A stretch of DNA of 64,000 bases from Leisingera sp. M658. GTDB taxonomy: Bacteria > Pseudomonadota > Alphaproteobacteria > Rhodobacterales > Rhodobacteraceae. The notes under the pieces are model-generated. The model saw only the letters and a list, made by a program, of their open reading frames with translations, ran no database searches and had not been told where the DNA came from. Positions 44,537 through 54,429 of the stretch are shown piece after piece (the first letter of the stretch is position 1; each line of letters opens with the position of its first letter). Where the stretch lies: contig NZ_CP083546.1 in assembly GCF_025144145.1 (NCBI RefSeq), positions 2,868,501 through 2,932,500 on the forward strand, in the 5' to 3' direction. The position numbers and the translations under genes were made by a program.

Positions 44537-45265
44537 ATGACCGTTTCCAAGGGTAAAGTCATCTGTGCCGGGCTTGGTCCCGGTGATCCCGATCTGATGA
44601 GCGTGCGCTCGCACCGGATGATCTCCGGCGCGCGCCACATTGCCTATTTCCGCAAAGCAGGGCGTCAGGGCCAAGCCCGTGCCATTGTCGAGGGCATGTT
44701 GGCCGACGGCGTCACCGAACACGCGATGGAATACCCGGTCACCACCGAAATCCATTTCTCGGACCCTGAGTACAACCGGGTGCTGGCGGAGTTCTATGAC
44801 CAATGGGCTGATACGCTGGCCGAGATTGCACAGACCGAAGACGTGGTGGTGCTGTGCGAGGGCGACCCGTTCCTCTATGGCTCTTACATGCATCTTTATA
44901 CCCGCCTGCAGGGACGGGCCGCGCAGGAGATTATCCCCGGCATCACTGGCATGTCCGGCTGCTGGACCGCCTCCGGCCAGCCGATTACCTGGGGAGACGA
45001 TGTGCTGACCGTCGCCATGGCCACCCTCAGCGAGGAGGAATTGGCCAAACGCGCGGCGGAAACCGACGCGCTGGTGGTGATGAAGATCGGCCGTAACCTG
45101 CCCAAACTGCGCCGCGCGCTGGAACGCGCGGGCCGCGCCGAAGACGCCTGGCTGGTCGAACGCGGCACCATGCCAGGGCAGACCGTGCAGAAGCTCTCGG
45201 AGATCGACGGCGAGGTGCCTTATTTCTCCATCGTATTGGTTCACGGACAGGGGCGCCGGCCATGA
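44537..45265 (+). CDS. cobI: Precorrin-2 C20-methyltransferase
   Basis: The 242-residue SAM-dependent methyltransferase of the tetrapyrrole methylase fold opens with GLGPGDPDLMSVRS and has CEGDPFLYGSYMH near residue 100. It makes precorrin-3A from precorrin-2. It overlaps cobJ by 4 bases. Confidence 0.95.
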   Translation: MTVSKGKVICAGLGPGDPDLMSVRSHRMISGARHIAYFRKAGRQGQARAIVEGMLADGVTEHAMEYPVTTEIHFSDPEYNRVLAEFYDQWADTLAEIAQTEDVVVLCEGDPFLYGSYMHLYTRLQGRAAQEIIPGITGMSGCWTASGQPITWGDDVLTVAMATLSEEELAKRAAETDALVVMKIGRNLPKLRRALERAGRAEDAWLVERGTMPGQTVQKLSEIDGEVPYFSIVLVHGQGRRP

Positions 45266-46026
45266 AACTATCGCAAAACGGTTGGGTAGTGATTGCGGGG
45301 CTTGGCCCCGGCAACGAGGCATTGGTGACGCAGGAAGTGCGCGACGCCATTGATGAGGCCACGGATATCGTGGGCTACATCCCTTATGTGAAGCGCATCG
45401 CGCCGCGCGAGGGGCTGACCCTGCACGCCACTGACAATCGGGTCGAAGTGGACCGCGCCACCCATGCGCTGGAAATGGCGGCTGAAGGCAAGCGCGTTGT
45501 TGTGGTGTCCTCTGGTGATCCCGGTGTGTTCGCCATGGCATCTGCCGTGTTCGAAGCGCTTGAAAACAATGCGGAAAGCCATCCGGCATGGTTGGATCTG
45601 GAGATCAAGGTTCTGCCCGGCATCACCGCAATGCTGGCCGCCGCGGCCGCCATCGGGGCACCGTTGGGGCATGATTTCGCAGCCATCAACCTCAGCGATA
45701 ATCTGAAACCCTGGAGCCTGATTGAAAAGCGCCTGCAGCTGGTCGGCGAGGCTGGTCTGGCAATGGCGTTTTACAATCCGCGCTCTAAGTCCCGGCCGCA
45801 TCAGTTTGCCCGCGCTTTGGAGATCCTGCGCGAGGCCTGCGGTGAGGAGACGCTGATCACATTTGCCCGCGACGTGACCAAGCCGGGGCAAGAGCTGCTG
45901 ACCGTGCCGCTGAAGGATGCCACACCCGAGATGGCCGATATGCGCACCGTGGTGATTGTCGGCAACCGCGACACGCGGCGGGTTGGCAATTACGTCTATA
46001 CCCCCCGCTATGCGGCTGAAGTCTAA
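45262..46026 (+). CDS. cobJ: Precorrin-3B C17-methyltransferase
   Basis: The 254-residue tetrapyrrole methylase has GLGPGNEALVTQEV (about 12-25), SSGDPGVFAMAS and a typical NPRSKSRPHQ segment. It methylates C17 and contracts the ring to give precorrin-4. Its stop codon overlaps the end of the inverted cobK. Confidence 0.95.
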   Translation: MKLSQNGWVVIAGLGPGNEALVTQEVRDAIDEATDIVGYIPYVKRIAPREGLTLHATDNRVEVDRATHALEMAAEGKRVVVVSSGDPGVFAMASAVFEALENNAESHPAWLDLEIKVLPGITAMLAAAAAIGAPLGHDFAAINLSDNLKPWSLIEKRLQLVGEAGLAMAFYNPRSKSRPHQFARALEILREACGEETLITFARDVTKPGQELLTVPLKDATPEMADMRTVVIVGNRDTRRVGNYVYTPRYAAEV

Positions 46027-46763
46027 GCCGAGGGATGAGACAGCCAGGCCATCACCTCTGCCACGCTGCTCAAAATGGGGCGTTTGGGCACCTGCGGTCT
46101 GCCGATCATGATGACCGGCAGGCCGAGGGTGCGCGCAGCCGTGAGCTTGGCCGCAGCCCCCGCGCCGCCGGAGTTTTTGGCAACCACATCGGTGATGCCG
46201 TGGCGCTGCATCAGGGCAGTGTCGCCCGCCGCGTCAAACGGCCCGCGGGCGATTTCGACCGTGGTGTGCGGCAGCGGCAGGTTGGTCTCCGGCGCATCCA
46301 CCAGCCGCAGCAGGTAGTGATGCTGGGGTTTCACTGCGAACTGGGTCAGGTTCTGCTTGCCGATGGCCAGAAACACCCGTGCCGCGGCGTCGGGCAAAGC
46401 GTTGACGGCTTCATCAATAGTCCCGGCATGAACCCAAGTGTCGCCCTCCCCCGCTTGCCAGGCCGGGCGTTCCAAGGCGCAGAGTTTCACACCCGCCGCT
46501 TCGCAGGCGTGGACCGCATTGGTGCTCATCTGCGCGGCAAAGGGGTGGGTTGCATCGACCACATGGGTAATGTTCTCACTCTTCAGGTAGGCTGCCAGCC
46601 CGTCAGCGCCGCCAAAACCGCCGACACGGGTGGGCAGCGGCTGGCTGACGGGGTTGGCTGTGCGACCCGCGTAGGAAAACACCGCATCCGCGCCAGTTTC
46701 CGCAAGGGTTTTGGCCAATTGCGAGGCCTCGGTAGTGCCGCCCAGAAGAAGGATGCGTGTCAT
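46023..46763 (-). CDS. cobK: Precorrin-6A reductase, inverted within the cob operon
   Basis: The 246-residue NADPH-dependent reductase makes precorrin-6B. The start reads MTRILLLGGTTEASQLA, and DATHPFAAQMSTNA near residue 80 is the CobK signature. It is the only leftward cob gene inside the rightward run: its ATG overlaps the cobL ATG in CATG (46761-46764) and its stop (TAG) overlaps the cobJ stop (46023-46026). So it needs its own promoter inside cobL. Confidence 0.95.
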   Translation of the reverse strand: MTRILLLGGTTEASQLAKTLAETGADAVFSYAGRTANPVSQPLPTRVGGFGGADGLAAYLKSENITHVVDATHPFAAQMSTNAVHACEAAGVKLCALERPAWQAGEGDTWVHAGTIDEAVNALPDAAARVFLAIGKQNLTQFAVKPQHHYLLRLVDAPETNLPLPHTTVEIARGPFDAAGDTALMQRHGITDVVAKNSGGAGAAAKLTAARTLGLPVIMIGRPQVPKRPILSSVAEVMAWLSHPSA

Positions 46764-47946
46764 GTCTAACCCGTGGCTCACAATCATTGGTCTGGGCGAA
46801 AATGGACTGGAAGGCTTGGGCGATGCAAGCCGGAAGGCGCTTGCGGAAGCCGAAGTGATCATAGGCGGCCCGCGGCATCTGGAATTGGCTGGCGCTGGAA
46901 CCAAGGGCCAGCCCTGGCCGGTGCCGTTCTCCATCGAACCAGTGCTGGCGGCGCGGGGGCGGCGCGTTGTTGTTCTGGCCTCGGGCGATCCGTTCTGGCA
47001 TGGGGCCGGCGGCTCGCTGATGCGGGACCTGGAGGCGGGTGAGTGGGTGTCGCACCCGGCGCCATCGTGTTTTGCACTGGCGGCCAACCTTCTGGGCTGG
47101 AAACTGGAAGAGGTGCTATGCTTGGGGCTGCATGCGGCGCCTTACGCGCGGCTGCTGCCGCTGCTGGGCCGGGGTGTTCGGGTGATCTGCACCTTGCGGG
47201 ATGGGGCGGCGCCTGCGGAATTGGCGGCCTGGCTGGTTGCCAATGGCCAGCCGGATGCGCGGCTGCATGTGATGGAGCGGCTTGGCGGTCCCAAGGAAAG
47301 GCTGTTCCATGCCACTGCCGAAGCTTGGGACCTGCCGCCAGGGGGGACTCCGGTCCTTATGGCCATCGAGGCCATGCGGCCCGGGCTGCCGCAGGCTTCG
47401 GGGCTGGCGGAGGCGCATTTCGCCAGCGACGGGCAGATCACCAAGCGGCCCATCCGGGCGCTGACACTGTCGGCGCTGGCGCCGCGTGCGGGAGAGCTGT
47501 TGTGGGATATTGGCGGCGGTTCCGGGTCCATTTCTGTTGAGTGGTGTCTGGCCGCACCGGGCGCACGGGCAATTGCATTTGAGCCGCGCGAGAGCCGGTT
47601 GGAGAATATCCGCGCCAATGCGGCGGGGTTTGGGTTAGATCACCGGATGACGGCGGTTCTGGGCAAAGCCCCGGATGTGCTGCAGGGCAATCCCCTGCCC
47701 GATTGCGTGTTTATCGGCGGCGGCGGCTCACAAGAGGTGCTGGATCATTTGTGGGAGATCCTGCCGGAAGGAACCCGGCTGGTGGCCAATGGTGTCACGC
47801 TGGAAACGGAAACACTGCTGATGCAGGCCCATGCGGCGCGCGGCGGTCATCTGCTGAAGGCTGAGATCGCCGAGGCCGGCCCCTTGGGAACCATGCGCGA
47901 CTGGCGGCGGGCGCGGCCCGTTATTCAGTGGAGCGTCACCCGATGA
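46762..47946 (+). CDS. cobL: Precorrin-6B C5,15-methyltransferase (decarboxylating)
   Basis: The 394-residue fusion has a CbiE-like methylase (about 1-200, IIGLGENGLEGLG) and a CbiT-like SAM methyltransferase (about 215-394, LLWDIGGGSGSISVEW). It adds methyls at C5 and C15 and decarboxylates to give precorrin-8x. The ATG at 46762 has AAGAAGGA upstream, inside the opposite-strand cobK coding region. Confidence 0.95.
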   Translation: MSNPWLTIIGLGENGLEGLGDASRKALAEAEVIIGGPRHLELAGAGTKGQPWPVPFSIEPVLAARGRRVVVLASGDPFWHGAGGSLMRDLEAGEWVSHPAPSCFALAANLLGWKLEEVLCLGLHAAPYARLLPLLGRGVRVICTLRDGAAPAELAAWLVANGQPDARLHVMERLGGPKERLFHATAEAWDLPPGGTPVLMAIEAMRPGLPQASGLAEAHFASDGQITKRPIRALTLSALAPRAGELLWDIGGGSGSISVEWCLAAPGARAIAFEPRESRLENIRANAAGFGLDHRMTAVLGKAPDVLQGNPLPDCVFIGGGGSQEVLDHLWEILPEGTRLVANGVTLETETLLMQAHAARGGHLLKAEIAEAGPLGTMRDWRRARPVIQWSVTR

Positions 47947-48320
47947 AAGTGGCGGGGATCGGTTTTCGCGAGGCTGCAACGGCAGCGGATTTGCAGGCGG
48001 CGCTGGCGCTGACTGGTGAGCATGTGGATGCGCTGGCTTCGGTTGCGGAGAAAGCCGGTACGCCTGTCATGCAAGCGTTTGCGCGCAGCATCGGCCTGCC
48101 GGTGATTGCCTTGCAGGAACAGGATATTGCCGGAGAGCAGACCTTGACCTGCTCGCCCCGGATCAAGGCACGGTTCGGCACCGGGTCGCTGGCGGAAGCC
48201 GCGGCGCTGGTCGGCGCGCGCCATGGGGTGCCGGGCGCAAAGGCGCGCCTTCTCGCCCCAAGAGTTGTCACCGCGGATGGGCTTGCCACCGCGGCCATAG
48301 CAGAGAGACTTGAGCCATGA
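47943..48320 (+). CDS. cobE: Cobalamin biosynthesis protein CobE/CbiG-like
   Basis: The 125-residue CobE protein matches the CbiG C-terminal domain: [19 protein letters not shown] at the start and a Ser-rich core. Its exact role is unknown, but it is needed for cobalamin synthesis in some aerobic makers. The ATG overlaps the cobL stop (ATGA). Confidence 0.85.
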   Translation: MKVAGIGFREAATAADLQAALALTGEHVDALASVAEKAGTPVMQAFARSIGLPVIALQEQDIAGEQTLTCSPRIKARFGTGSLAEAAALVGARHGVPGAKARLLAPRVVTADGLATAAIAERLEP

Positions 48321-49111
48321 CCGTTCACTTCATTGGCGCCGGACCGGGCGCTGCCGACCTTCTTACCTTACGCGGGCGCGATATCCTCGCGGCCTGCCCG
48401 GTGTGCCTATATGCGGGTTCGCTGGTGCCGGAGGAAATCCTGAGCCACTGCCCCCCGGACGCCAAGGTAGTGAACACGGCGGCGATGGATCTGGACGCCA
48501 TCGTGGGTGAAATCAAGGCGGCGCATGCGGCAGGTCAGGACGTGGCACGGCTGCATTCCGGCGATCTGTCGGTGTGGTCCGCGATGGGCGAGCAGATCCG
48601 GCGGTTGAAGGCCGAGGGCATCCCGGTCAGCGTCACCCCCGGCGTGCCGTCCTTTGCTGCGGCGGCTGCGGCACTGGGAACCGAGCTGACACTGCCCGGC
48701 CTTGGCCAGTCGGTGGTGCTGACGCGCACACCGGGGCGGGCGTCTTCGATGCCTGCGGGCGAGTCGCTGGAGAATTTCGCACGTACCGGCACCACGCTGG
48801 CAATCCACCTGTCGATCGGCAATCTGGATCATGTGGTGGAGAGCCTGACGCCGCATTACGGGGCTGACTGCCCGGTCGCTGTGGTCTACCGCGCCAGCTG
48901 GCCGGATCAGCAGATCATCCGGGCAACGCTGGAAACGCTGAAGGACTCGCTGGACGAAAAGATTTCCCGTACTGCGCTGATCCTAGTGGGACCGGTGCTG
49001 AAGGGCGAAGGTTTTGACGAGAGCTGCCTTTACGCCACCGAATACGACCGCCGCTACCGGCCGCAAAGTGCTGAAAGCCCGTGGTCGAGCTGGACCCATG
49101 GCGACGATTGA
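48317..49111 (+). CDS. cobM: Precorrin-4 C11-methyltransferase
   Basis: The 264-residue tetrapyrrole methylase opens with [20 protein letters not shown] and has the [12 protein letters not shown] segment. It methylates C11 to give precorrin-5. It overlaps cobE by 4 bases. Confidence 0.95.
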   Translation: MTVHFIGAGPGAADLLTLRGRDILAACPVCLYAGSLVPEEILSHCPPDAKVVNTAAMDLDAIVGEIKAAHAAGQDVARLHSGDLSVWSAMGEQIRRLKAEGIPVSVTPGVPSFAAAAAALGTELTLPGLGQSVVLTRTPGRASSMPAGESLENFARTGTTLAIHLSIGNLDHVVESLTPHYGADCPVAVVYRASWPDQQIIRATLETLKDSLDEKISRTALILVGPVLKGEGFDESCLYATEYDRRYRPQSAESPWSSWTHGDD

Positions 49112-49127
49112 GGGGACGATTGAGACC

Positions 49128-50447
49128 ATGACAGATATGAACCCTCCCGGATTGATGATCTCGGCGCCCTCTTCGGGAACCGGCAAGACCACCGTGATGC
49201 TGGGCCTGCTGCGTGCCCTGGCCGAAGACGGCCTTGTGGTGCAGCCCTACAAAAGCGGGCCGGACTATATTGACCCGGCCTTCCATCTGGCAGCGGCCAA
49301 GCGCCCCAGCTTCAACCTCGACACCTGGGCGATGGACGCACACCTGCTGGATGCGGTCACCAGTCAGGCGGCAGGTGCTGAAATCTGCATCGGTGAAGGC
49401 TCGATGGGGCTTTATGACGGTGTTGCCACGCGCGGGCAGTCGGGTTTCGGCTCCTCTGCCGAGACCGCCAAGCGCATGGGCTGGCCGGTGGTGCTGGTGG
49501 TGGATGTGGGCGGACAGGCGCAATCCGCTGCCGCCACGGCGCTGGGGTTCAAGAACTATGACACCGATGTGCCCTTTGCCGGGGTCATTCTGAACCGGGT
49601 TGCCAGCCCGCGGCATGAGCGGCTGACCCGTCTGGGGATGGAAAAGGCCGGCATCAAGGTGCTGGGCTCCCTGCCCCGGCGCGGCGATCTGGCGCTGCCG
49701 GAACGGCATCTGGGACTGATCCAGGCGGTGGAGCATCCCGATCTGGAAGCGGCGATTGCAGGCTATGCGGCGTTCCTGCGCGAGAATGTCGATCTGGAGG
49801 CAATCAAGGCTGCAGCCCTGGCCGGTCAGGCACCTGCACCGGCCAGCCTGCCCCAGCCGCCTGCGCAGCGGATTGCGCTGGCGCGGGATGCGGCGTTTTC
49901 CTTTACGTACCCGCATCTGCTGACCGGATGGCGGGCGGCGGGGGCAGAGATCCTGCCGTTCTCGCCGCTGGCGGATGAGGCGCCCGCTGCGGACGCCGAT
50001 CTGGTCTGGCTGCCTGGCGGCTATCCGGAACTGCATGGCGGCACACTGGCGGCGGCGGAGACCTTCCGCGCAGGGCTGCGCAAACATGCTGAAACCAAGC
50101 CGGTGCATGGCGAATGCGGCGGCTATATGGCCCTGGGCGAAGCGCTGATCGACAAGGCGGGCAACCGCCACCGGATGCTCGGCCTTCTGGGTCTTGTGAC
50201 CTCATACGAGAAGCGCAAATTCCACCTCGGCTACCGCCGGGCGTTCCTGCAGGCGGGCATGCCGGGGTTTGACGCGGGCTGCGCCTTACGCGGGCATGAG
50301 TTCCACTATTCCACCATTTTGGAAGAACCCGACGCGCCCCTGGCCAACGTCATGGATGCTGACGGCGGGCCGGTGCCCGAGACCGGCTCGATCAAGGGCA
50401 ATGTCACTGGCACCTTCTTTCACCTGATCACCGGAGAGCAGGCATGA
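49128..50447 (+). CDS. cobB: (Hydrogeno)cobyrinate a,c-diamide synthase
   Basis: The 439-residue enzyme amidates the a and c side chains, using glutamine and ATP. It has the P-loop-like APSSGTGKTT (about 14-23), KSGPDYIDPAFH and a glutaminase Cys in HGECGGYMALG near residue 330. The ATG at 49128 is chosen since GAGGGG precedes it; ATG codons at 49098 and 49137 are possible. Confidence 0.95.
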   Translation: MTDMNPPGLMISAPSSGTGKTTVMLGLLRALAEDGLVVQPYKSGPDYIDPAFHLAAAKRPSFNLDTWAMDAHLLDAVTSQAAGAEICIGEGSMGLYDGVATRGQSGFGSSAETAKRMGWPVVLVVDVGGQAQSAAATALGFKNYDTDVPFAGVILNRVASPRHERLTRLGMEKAGIKVLGSLPRRGDLALPERHLGLIQAVEHPDLEAAIAGYAAFLRENVDLEAIKAAALAGQAPAPASLPQPPAQRIALARDAAFSFTYPHLLTGWRAAGAEILPFSPLADEAPAADADLVWLPGGYPELHGGTLAAAETFRAGLRKHAETKPVHGECGGYMALGEALIDKAGNRHRMLGLLGLVTSYEKRKFHLGYRRAFLQAGMPGFDAGCALRGHEFHYSTILEEPDAPLANVMDADGGPVPETGSIKGNVTGTFFHLITGEQA

Positions 50448-51166
50448 GCGGCTTTGTCAGCTTTGTCTCTTCCGGCCCTGGCGATCCGGAGCTGCTGACC
50501 GTGAAGGCGGTCAAACGGCTGGAAGCGGCGGATGCGGTGCTGTTTGACGATCTGTCCTCGGGGCCGATCCTGAGCCACGCGCGCGAAGACGCCGATCTAG
50601 TCGGCGTCGGCAAACGGGCGGGCCGCCCCTCGCCCAAACAGGACCATGTGAGCCGGCTTTTGGTGGATTATGCCTCCTCCGGCCTCAATGTGGTGCGGCT
50701 GAAGTCGGGCGACGCGGGCGTTTTCGGGCGGCTTGAGGAAGAAATGACAGCGCTGCGCGAAGCAGGCATAGCGTTTGAGATCGTGCCCGGTGTGACCGCA
50801 GCCTCGGCGGCGGCGGCGGCGGCAAACATCCCGCTCACCCGGCGCAAGACGGCGCGGCGGCTGCAATTCATCACCGGCCATGACGTGACTGGCGGCTTGC
50901 CGGATGACCTGAACATGGCAGCCCTTGCAGACGGCGAAGCCACCACGGTTGTGTATATGGGCAAGCGCACCTTTGCCGACCTGTCGGAAAAGCTGATGGA
51001 AGCCGGCCTGCCGGACGCCACACCGGCGCTGGTGGCGCTTGGCGTCTCGACACCGGAACAGTCGCTGCACCGCCACACTGTGGGCGCGCTGCCCAGCCTG
51101 CTGCGGGAGATGAAAACCTCTGCGCCGGTGCTGATCCTTTACGGCCCGCTGGCAGAGCCGGAATGA
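50444..51166 (+). CDS. cobA: Uroporphyrinogen-III C-methyltransferase
   Basis: The 240-residue SUMT methylates uroporphyrinogen III at C2 and C7 to precorrin-2, the first committed step. It has VSSGPGDPELLTVKAVKRL, VRLKSGDAGVFGR and VPGVTAASAAAA. It overlaps cobB (ATGA). Confidence 0.95.
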   Translation: MSGFVSFVSSGPGDPELLTVKAVKRLEAADAVLFDDLSSGPILSHAREDADLVGVGKRAGRPSPKQDHVSRLLVDYASSGLNVVRLKSGDAGVFGRLEEEMTALREAGIAFEIVPGVTAASAAAAAANIPLTRRKTARRLQFITGHDVTGGLPDDLNMAALADGEATTVVYMGKRTFADLSEKLMEAGLPDATPALVALGVSTPEQSLHRHTVGALPSLLREMKTSAPVLILYGPLAEPE

Positions 51167-51192
51167 GTCCGGACCTTGAGAAAGACACAGCC

Positions 51193-51945
51193 ATGATAGA
51201 GCTTAGCCTGATCGGCATCGGCACCGGCAACCCGCAGCACATGACGCTGCAGGCGATCGACGCGCTGAATGCGCAGGACCTGATCCTGATCCCCAACAAG
51301 GGTGCGGGCAAGGACGATCTGGCCGGCCTGCGGCGCGCAATCTGCAACCGGGCATTCAAGGGCGGCGGCCCGAAGATCGTCGAATTCACCCTGCCGGTCC
51401 GCGACGAGGCCACCCAAAGCTACCGCCAGCGGGTGGATGACTGGCACGACGCCATTGCCGGGATCTGGTGGCAGACCATCACCGCCAATCTGCCTGCGGG
51501 CGGCAAGGCCGGGTTTCTGGTCTGGGGCGATCCGTCGCTGTATGACAGCACCATGCGGATTGCCGAGCGGCTGAAGACCCAGGCGGACATCAAACTGACA
51601 GTGATTCCCGGCATCACTTCGGTCCAGGCGCTGACCGCGGCGCACGCGATTCCCGTGAATGAGATCGGCGCCCCCTTCACCATCACCACGGGGCGGCAAC
51701 TGCGCGAGGCCGGCTGGCCGGACAGCGCGGATACGCTGGTGGTCATGCTGGACGGGGAATGTTCGTTCCAGTCCATTGATGCGCAGGATGTAGAGATCTT
51801 TTGGACCGCCTACGCGGGCATGGAAAACCAGATTTCCGTTGCCGGCCCGCTGGCGGAGGTTGCCGAGCAGATCATTGCAACCCGCGCCAAAGCACGGGCC
51901 GAGCATGGCTGGATCATGGATATCTACCTGCTGCGGCAAGGCTAG
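51193..51945 (+). CDS. cobF: Precorrin-6A synthase (deacetylating)
   Basis: The 250-residue tetrapyrrole methylase methylates C1 and releases the C20 acetyl as acetate to make precorrin-6A. It starts MIELSLIGIGTGNPQHMTL. I choose the ATG at 51193 because homologues, from memory, begin at this Met; an ATG at 51163 overlapping cobA is possible. It is the last cob gene of the run. Confidence 0.9.
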   Translation: MIELSLIGIGTGNPQHMTLQAIDALNAQDLILIPNKGAGKDDLAGLRRAICNRAFKGGGPKIVEFTLPVRDEATQSYRQRVDDWHDAIAGIWWQTITANLPAGGKAGFLVWGDPSLYDSTMRIAERLKTQADIKLTVIPGITSVQALTAAHAIPVNEIGAPFTITTGRQLREAGWPDSADTLVVMLDGECSFQSIDAQDVEIFWTAYAGMENQISVAGPLAEVAEQIIATRAKARAEHGWIMDIYLLRQG

Positions 51946-52001
51946 TCCGCCCCCGGGCTGGCGGCTGGTTTTGCTGCTGGTTTTCTGCTGGGGGAGGCAA
52001 G

Positions 52002-52091
52002 TGGCGGGGAGACAGGGATTCGAACCCTGGGAACGCTCTCACGTTCAACGGTTTTCAAGACCGCCGCATTCGACCACTCTGCCACCTCCCC
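52002..52091 (-). tRNA. tRNA-Ser (UGA)
   Basis: The 90-base class II tRNA is read on the minus strand: acceptor stem GGGGAGG pairs with TCTCCCC, the anticodon loop is CTTGAAA with TGA at positions 34-36, a variable arm contains GAACGTGAGAGCGTTC, and the T arm is CAGGGTTCGAATCCCTG. CCA is encoded (52002-52004). It reads UCA and wobble Ser codons. Confidence 0.95.
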
Positions 52092-52331
52092 GGTCCGTTC
52101 AGCGGTTTAGGACGCAATACCGGATGAGGCAAGGGGAAATCCACAGCGCAAGGGAAATCTCAGCCCTGTCCCGGCCGCGCGGATTCATGCCGTCCGTGCG
52201 GGTTTCCCTTGTGCCGCGGCCCGTCAGGGTTTTCATGGCCGTATGCGCAGGCTATCATGCCGCCAAATCAAGAAGACCGGGCATTCCGGCGGGGGCGCAA
52301 AAGCGCCGCGGGCACAGGCAAGGATGAGAGC

Positions 52332-53231
52332 ATGAAAGACACCATGTCGGCAGCAAAGACGGCCCCGCGGGTTGCCGCGGCGGTCTTGGGTCTGCTGTTG
52401 ATGGCAGGCTGTGAAGACGGTCCGAAACTGGCCTTTTTGCAGCCCAAAGCCAAAGGCGGGGGGGAGGTTCAGGCCTCCAGCAGCACCAAACTGGTCGAGC
52501 GCGACGTGGAAGCCCCTGATGTGTTCCAAGTGACCGAAGCGGGGCTGTGGGACGGGCGCCCGTCGATCGGCGGGGTCTGGGTTGCGCATCCGGACACCAA
52601 GGACCCGGAGCGGGTGATCATCCGCAACAATGCCAATGGCCAGTTTGTGATCGGCGCCCTGTTCCGGCGCGAACGGGAAATTCCGGGTCCGCGGCTGCAG
52701 GTGTCCTCTGACGCGGCCGCCGCGCTGGGAATGCTGGCAGGCGCCCCGGCTGAGCTGAACGTCACCGCCCTGCGGCGCGAAGAAGTCAGCAACGAGGCCC
52801 CGGCTGTGGACCAGACAGCCGAGCTGCCCGCAACCGCCGAAGAAGTTGATGCCGCCCAGGTGCTGGCCGCAGCCGCCGGACAGGAAATCTCGGAAACGCC
52901 GCTGGATCCGATTGCCGGAGCTGCCGCCGCGATTGAAGCCTCTGCCCCGGCTGCGCCTGTGCCGGCGGCGCCGGCAGCCAAAACGCAGAATTCCGCGCTG
53001 GACAAACCCTACATCCAGATCGGCATCTTCAGCGTTGAAGCCAATGCCAAACGGACGGCCAACATGATGCGCAGCGCCGGCATGGTGCCAGTGGTGCGCG
53101 AGCAAGCCTCCAGCGGCAAGGCGTTCTGGCGGGTGCTGGTTGGCCCGGCGCAGAACAAGACTGAACGCAGCCAGCTGTTGAAAAGCGTAAAGGAAACCGG
53201 ATTTGCGGATGCCTATGCTGTCACCAATTGA
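52332..53231 (+). CDS. SPOR-domain lipoprotein
   Basis: The 299-residue protein has a lipoprotein signal (LLMAGC lipobox, Cys about 26), a middle Ala/Pro/Glu-rich linker and a C-terminal SPOR domain (about 222-299, YIQIGIFSVEANAKRTAN) that binds denuded peptidoglycan. It overlaps dacA and is likely part of the cell wall cluster. The ATG at 52332 has AAGGATGAGAG upstream. It resembles the RlpA C-terminal SPOR arrangement without the DPBB core. Confidence 0.8.
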   Translation: MKDTMSAAKTAPRVAAAVLGLLLMAGCEDGPKLAFLQPKAKGGGEVQASSSTKLVERDVEAPDVFQVTEAGLWDGRPSIGGVWVAHPDTKDPERVIIRNNANGQFVIGALFRREREIPGPRLQVSSDAAAALGMLAGAPAELNVTALRREEVSNEAPAVDQTAELPATAEEVDAAQVLAAAAGQEISETPLDPIAGAAAAIEASAPAAPVPAAPAAKTQNSALDKPYIQIGIFSVEANAKRTANMMRSAGMVPVVREQASSGKAFWRVLVGPAQNKTERSQLLKSVKETGFADAYAVTN

Positions 53232-54429
53232 TCCCGGCGCCAAGCGCCTGGGGCGCACTCTGATCTCGTCTCTGCAGCTGGCTTTGGCGGCGGGGCTGGC
53301 GGTCAGCCTGCCGGCGCTGCCGGCCGCCGCCTTTGATACCAAGGCGCGCGCCGCCTATGTTCTGGACGCAGGCACCGACACGGTGCTTCTGTCCAAGAAC
53401 GCCGACGTGCCGCTGCCGCCTGCCTCGATGTCCAAGCTGATGACGCTGTATGTGGCGTTTGAGGCCCTGCGCGACGGGCGGCTGACGCTGGACGAGACGC
53501 TGCCGGTCAGCGAGCACGCGATGAGCTACAAAGGCTCCACCATGTTCCTGGACACCCAGGATCGGGTGCGGGTTGAGGACCTGTTGCGCGGCATCATCGT
53601 GCTGTCCGGCAATGACGCCTGTGTGGTGATCGCCGAGGCGCTGAGCCCGGACGGAACCGAGGCCGGCTTTGCCCGCTATATGACCAAACGCGGCCAGGAT
53701 CTGGGCATGACCGCCTCGACCTTTGCCAACTCCAACGGCTGGCCTGCCGCCGGGCACCGGATGTCGGTGCATGATCTGGCAATTCTGGCCGAGCGGATGA
53801 TAGAAGACTTCCCGGAATATTACCCGCTGTTTGCCGAAACCAAGTTCGAATTCGACGGCCGTGCGCCGTCCAACATCCGCAACCGCAATCCGCTGCTGAA
53901 GCTGGGCATCGGCGCCGATGGTTTGAAGACAGGCCATACCGAAGAAGCAGGCTATGGCCTGGTCGGCTCTGCCCAGCAGGGCGACCGGCGGGTGATCTTT
54001 GTGGTCTCCGGGCTGGACAGCGAGCGCGGGCGCGCAGAGGAGGCCGAGGCCCTGGTTAACTGGTCGTTTCGCCAATTTACCAAAAAAACCGTTGCCCAGG
54101 AGGGCGTCGCCATCGCCGAAGCCGAAATTTGGCGCGGGGCCGAGCAATCGGTAGGGCTGGTGCCGGCCAAGGATCTGGAGATCCTGCTGCCGTCGCTGTC
54201 AGCCAAAACCATTCAAGGCGAAGTTGTCTATAACGGCCCGATCGAGGCGCCGGTCGCCAAGGGCCAGCGCCTGGCAGAGCTGGTGCTGCAGCCCGAGGAA
54301 TTGCCAGAGGTCCGGCTGCCGCTGGTGGCCGAAGCTGACGTGCCCGCCGGCGGTTTTGTGGTCCGTGTGAAGACCGCCGCGCTGGTGCTGATCAAGCAGT
54401 TTCTGACCGGTCCCGAGGGGGCGCTGTGA
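53209..54429 (+). CDS. dacA: D-alanyl-D-alanine carboxypeptidase (PBP5/6-like)
   Basis: The 406-residue protein has a signal segment (about 12-38, LALAAGLAVSLPALPAAA), the S-x-x-K motif SMSK, the SGN motif and the KTG motif (LKTGHT) of class A serine peptidases, and a C-terminal beta domain. It trims the terminal D-Ala of peptidoglycan stems. A TTG at 53203 with AGGAAA 6 bases upstream could be the true start. It overlaps the SPOR gene by 23 bases. Confidence 0.9.
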   Translation: MPMLSPIDPGAKRLGRTLISSLQLALAAGLAVSLPALPAAAFDTKARAAYVLDAGTDTVLLSKNADVPLPPASMSKLMTLYVAFEALRDGRLTLDETLPVSEHAMSYKGSTMFLDTQDRVRVEDLLRGIIVLSGNDACVVIAEALSPDGTEAGFARYMTKRGQDLGMTASTFANSNGWPAAGHRMSVHDLAILAERMIEDFPEYYPLFAETKFEFDGRAPSNIRNRNPLLKLGIGADGLKTGHTEEAGYGLVGSAQQGDRRVIFVVSGLDSERGRAEEAEALVNWSFRQFTKKTVAQEGVAIAEAEIWRGAEQSVGLVPAKDLEILLPSLSAKTIQGEVVYNGPIEAPVAKGQRLAELVLQPEELPEVRLPLVAEADVPAGGFVVRVKTAALVLIKQFLTGPEGAL

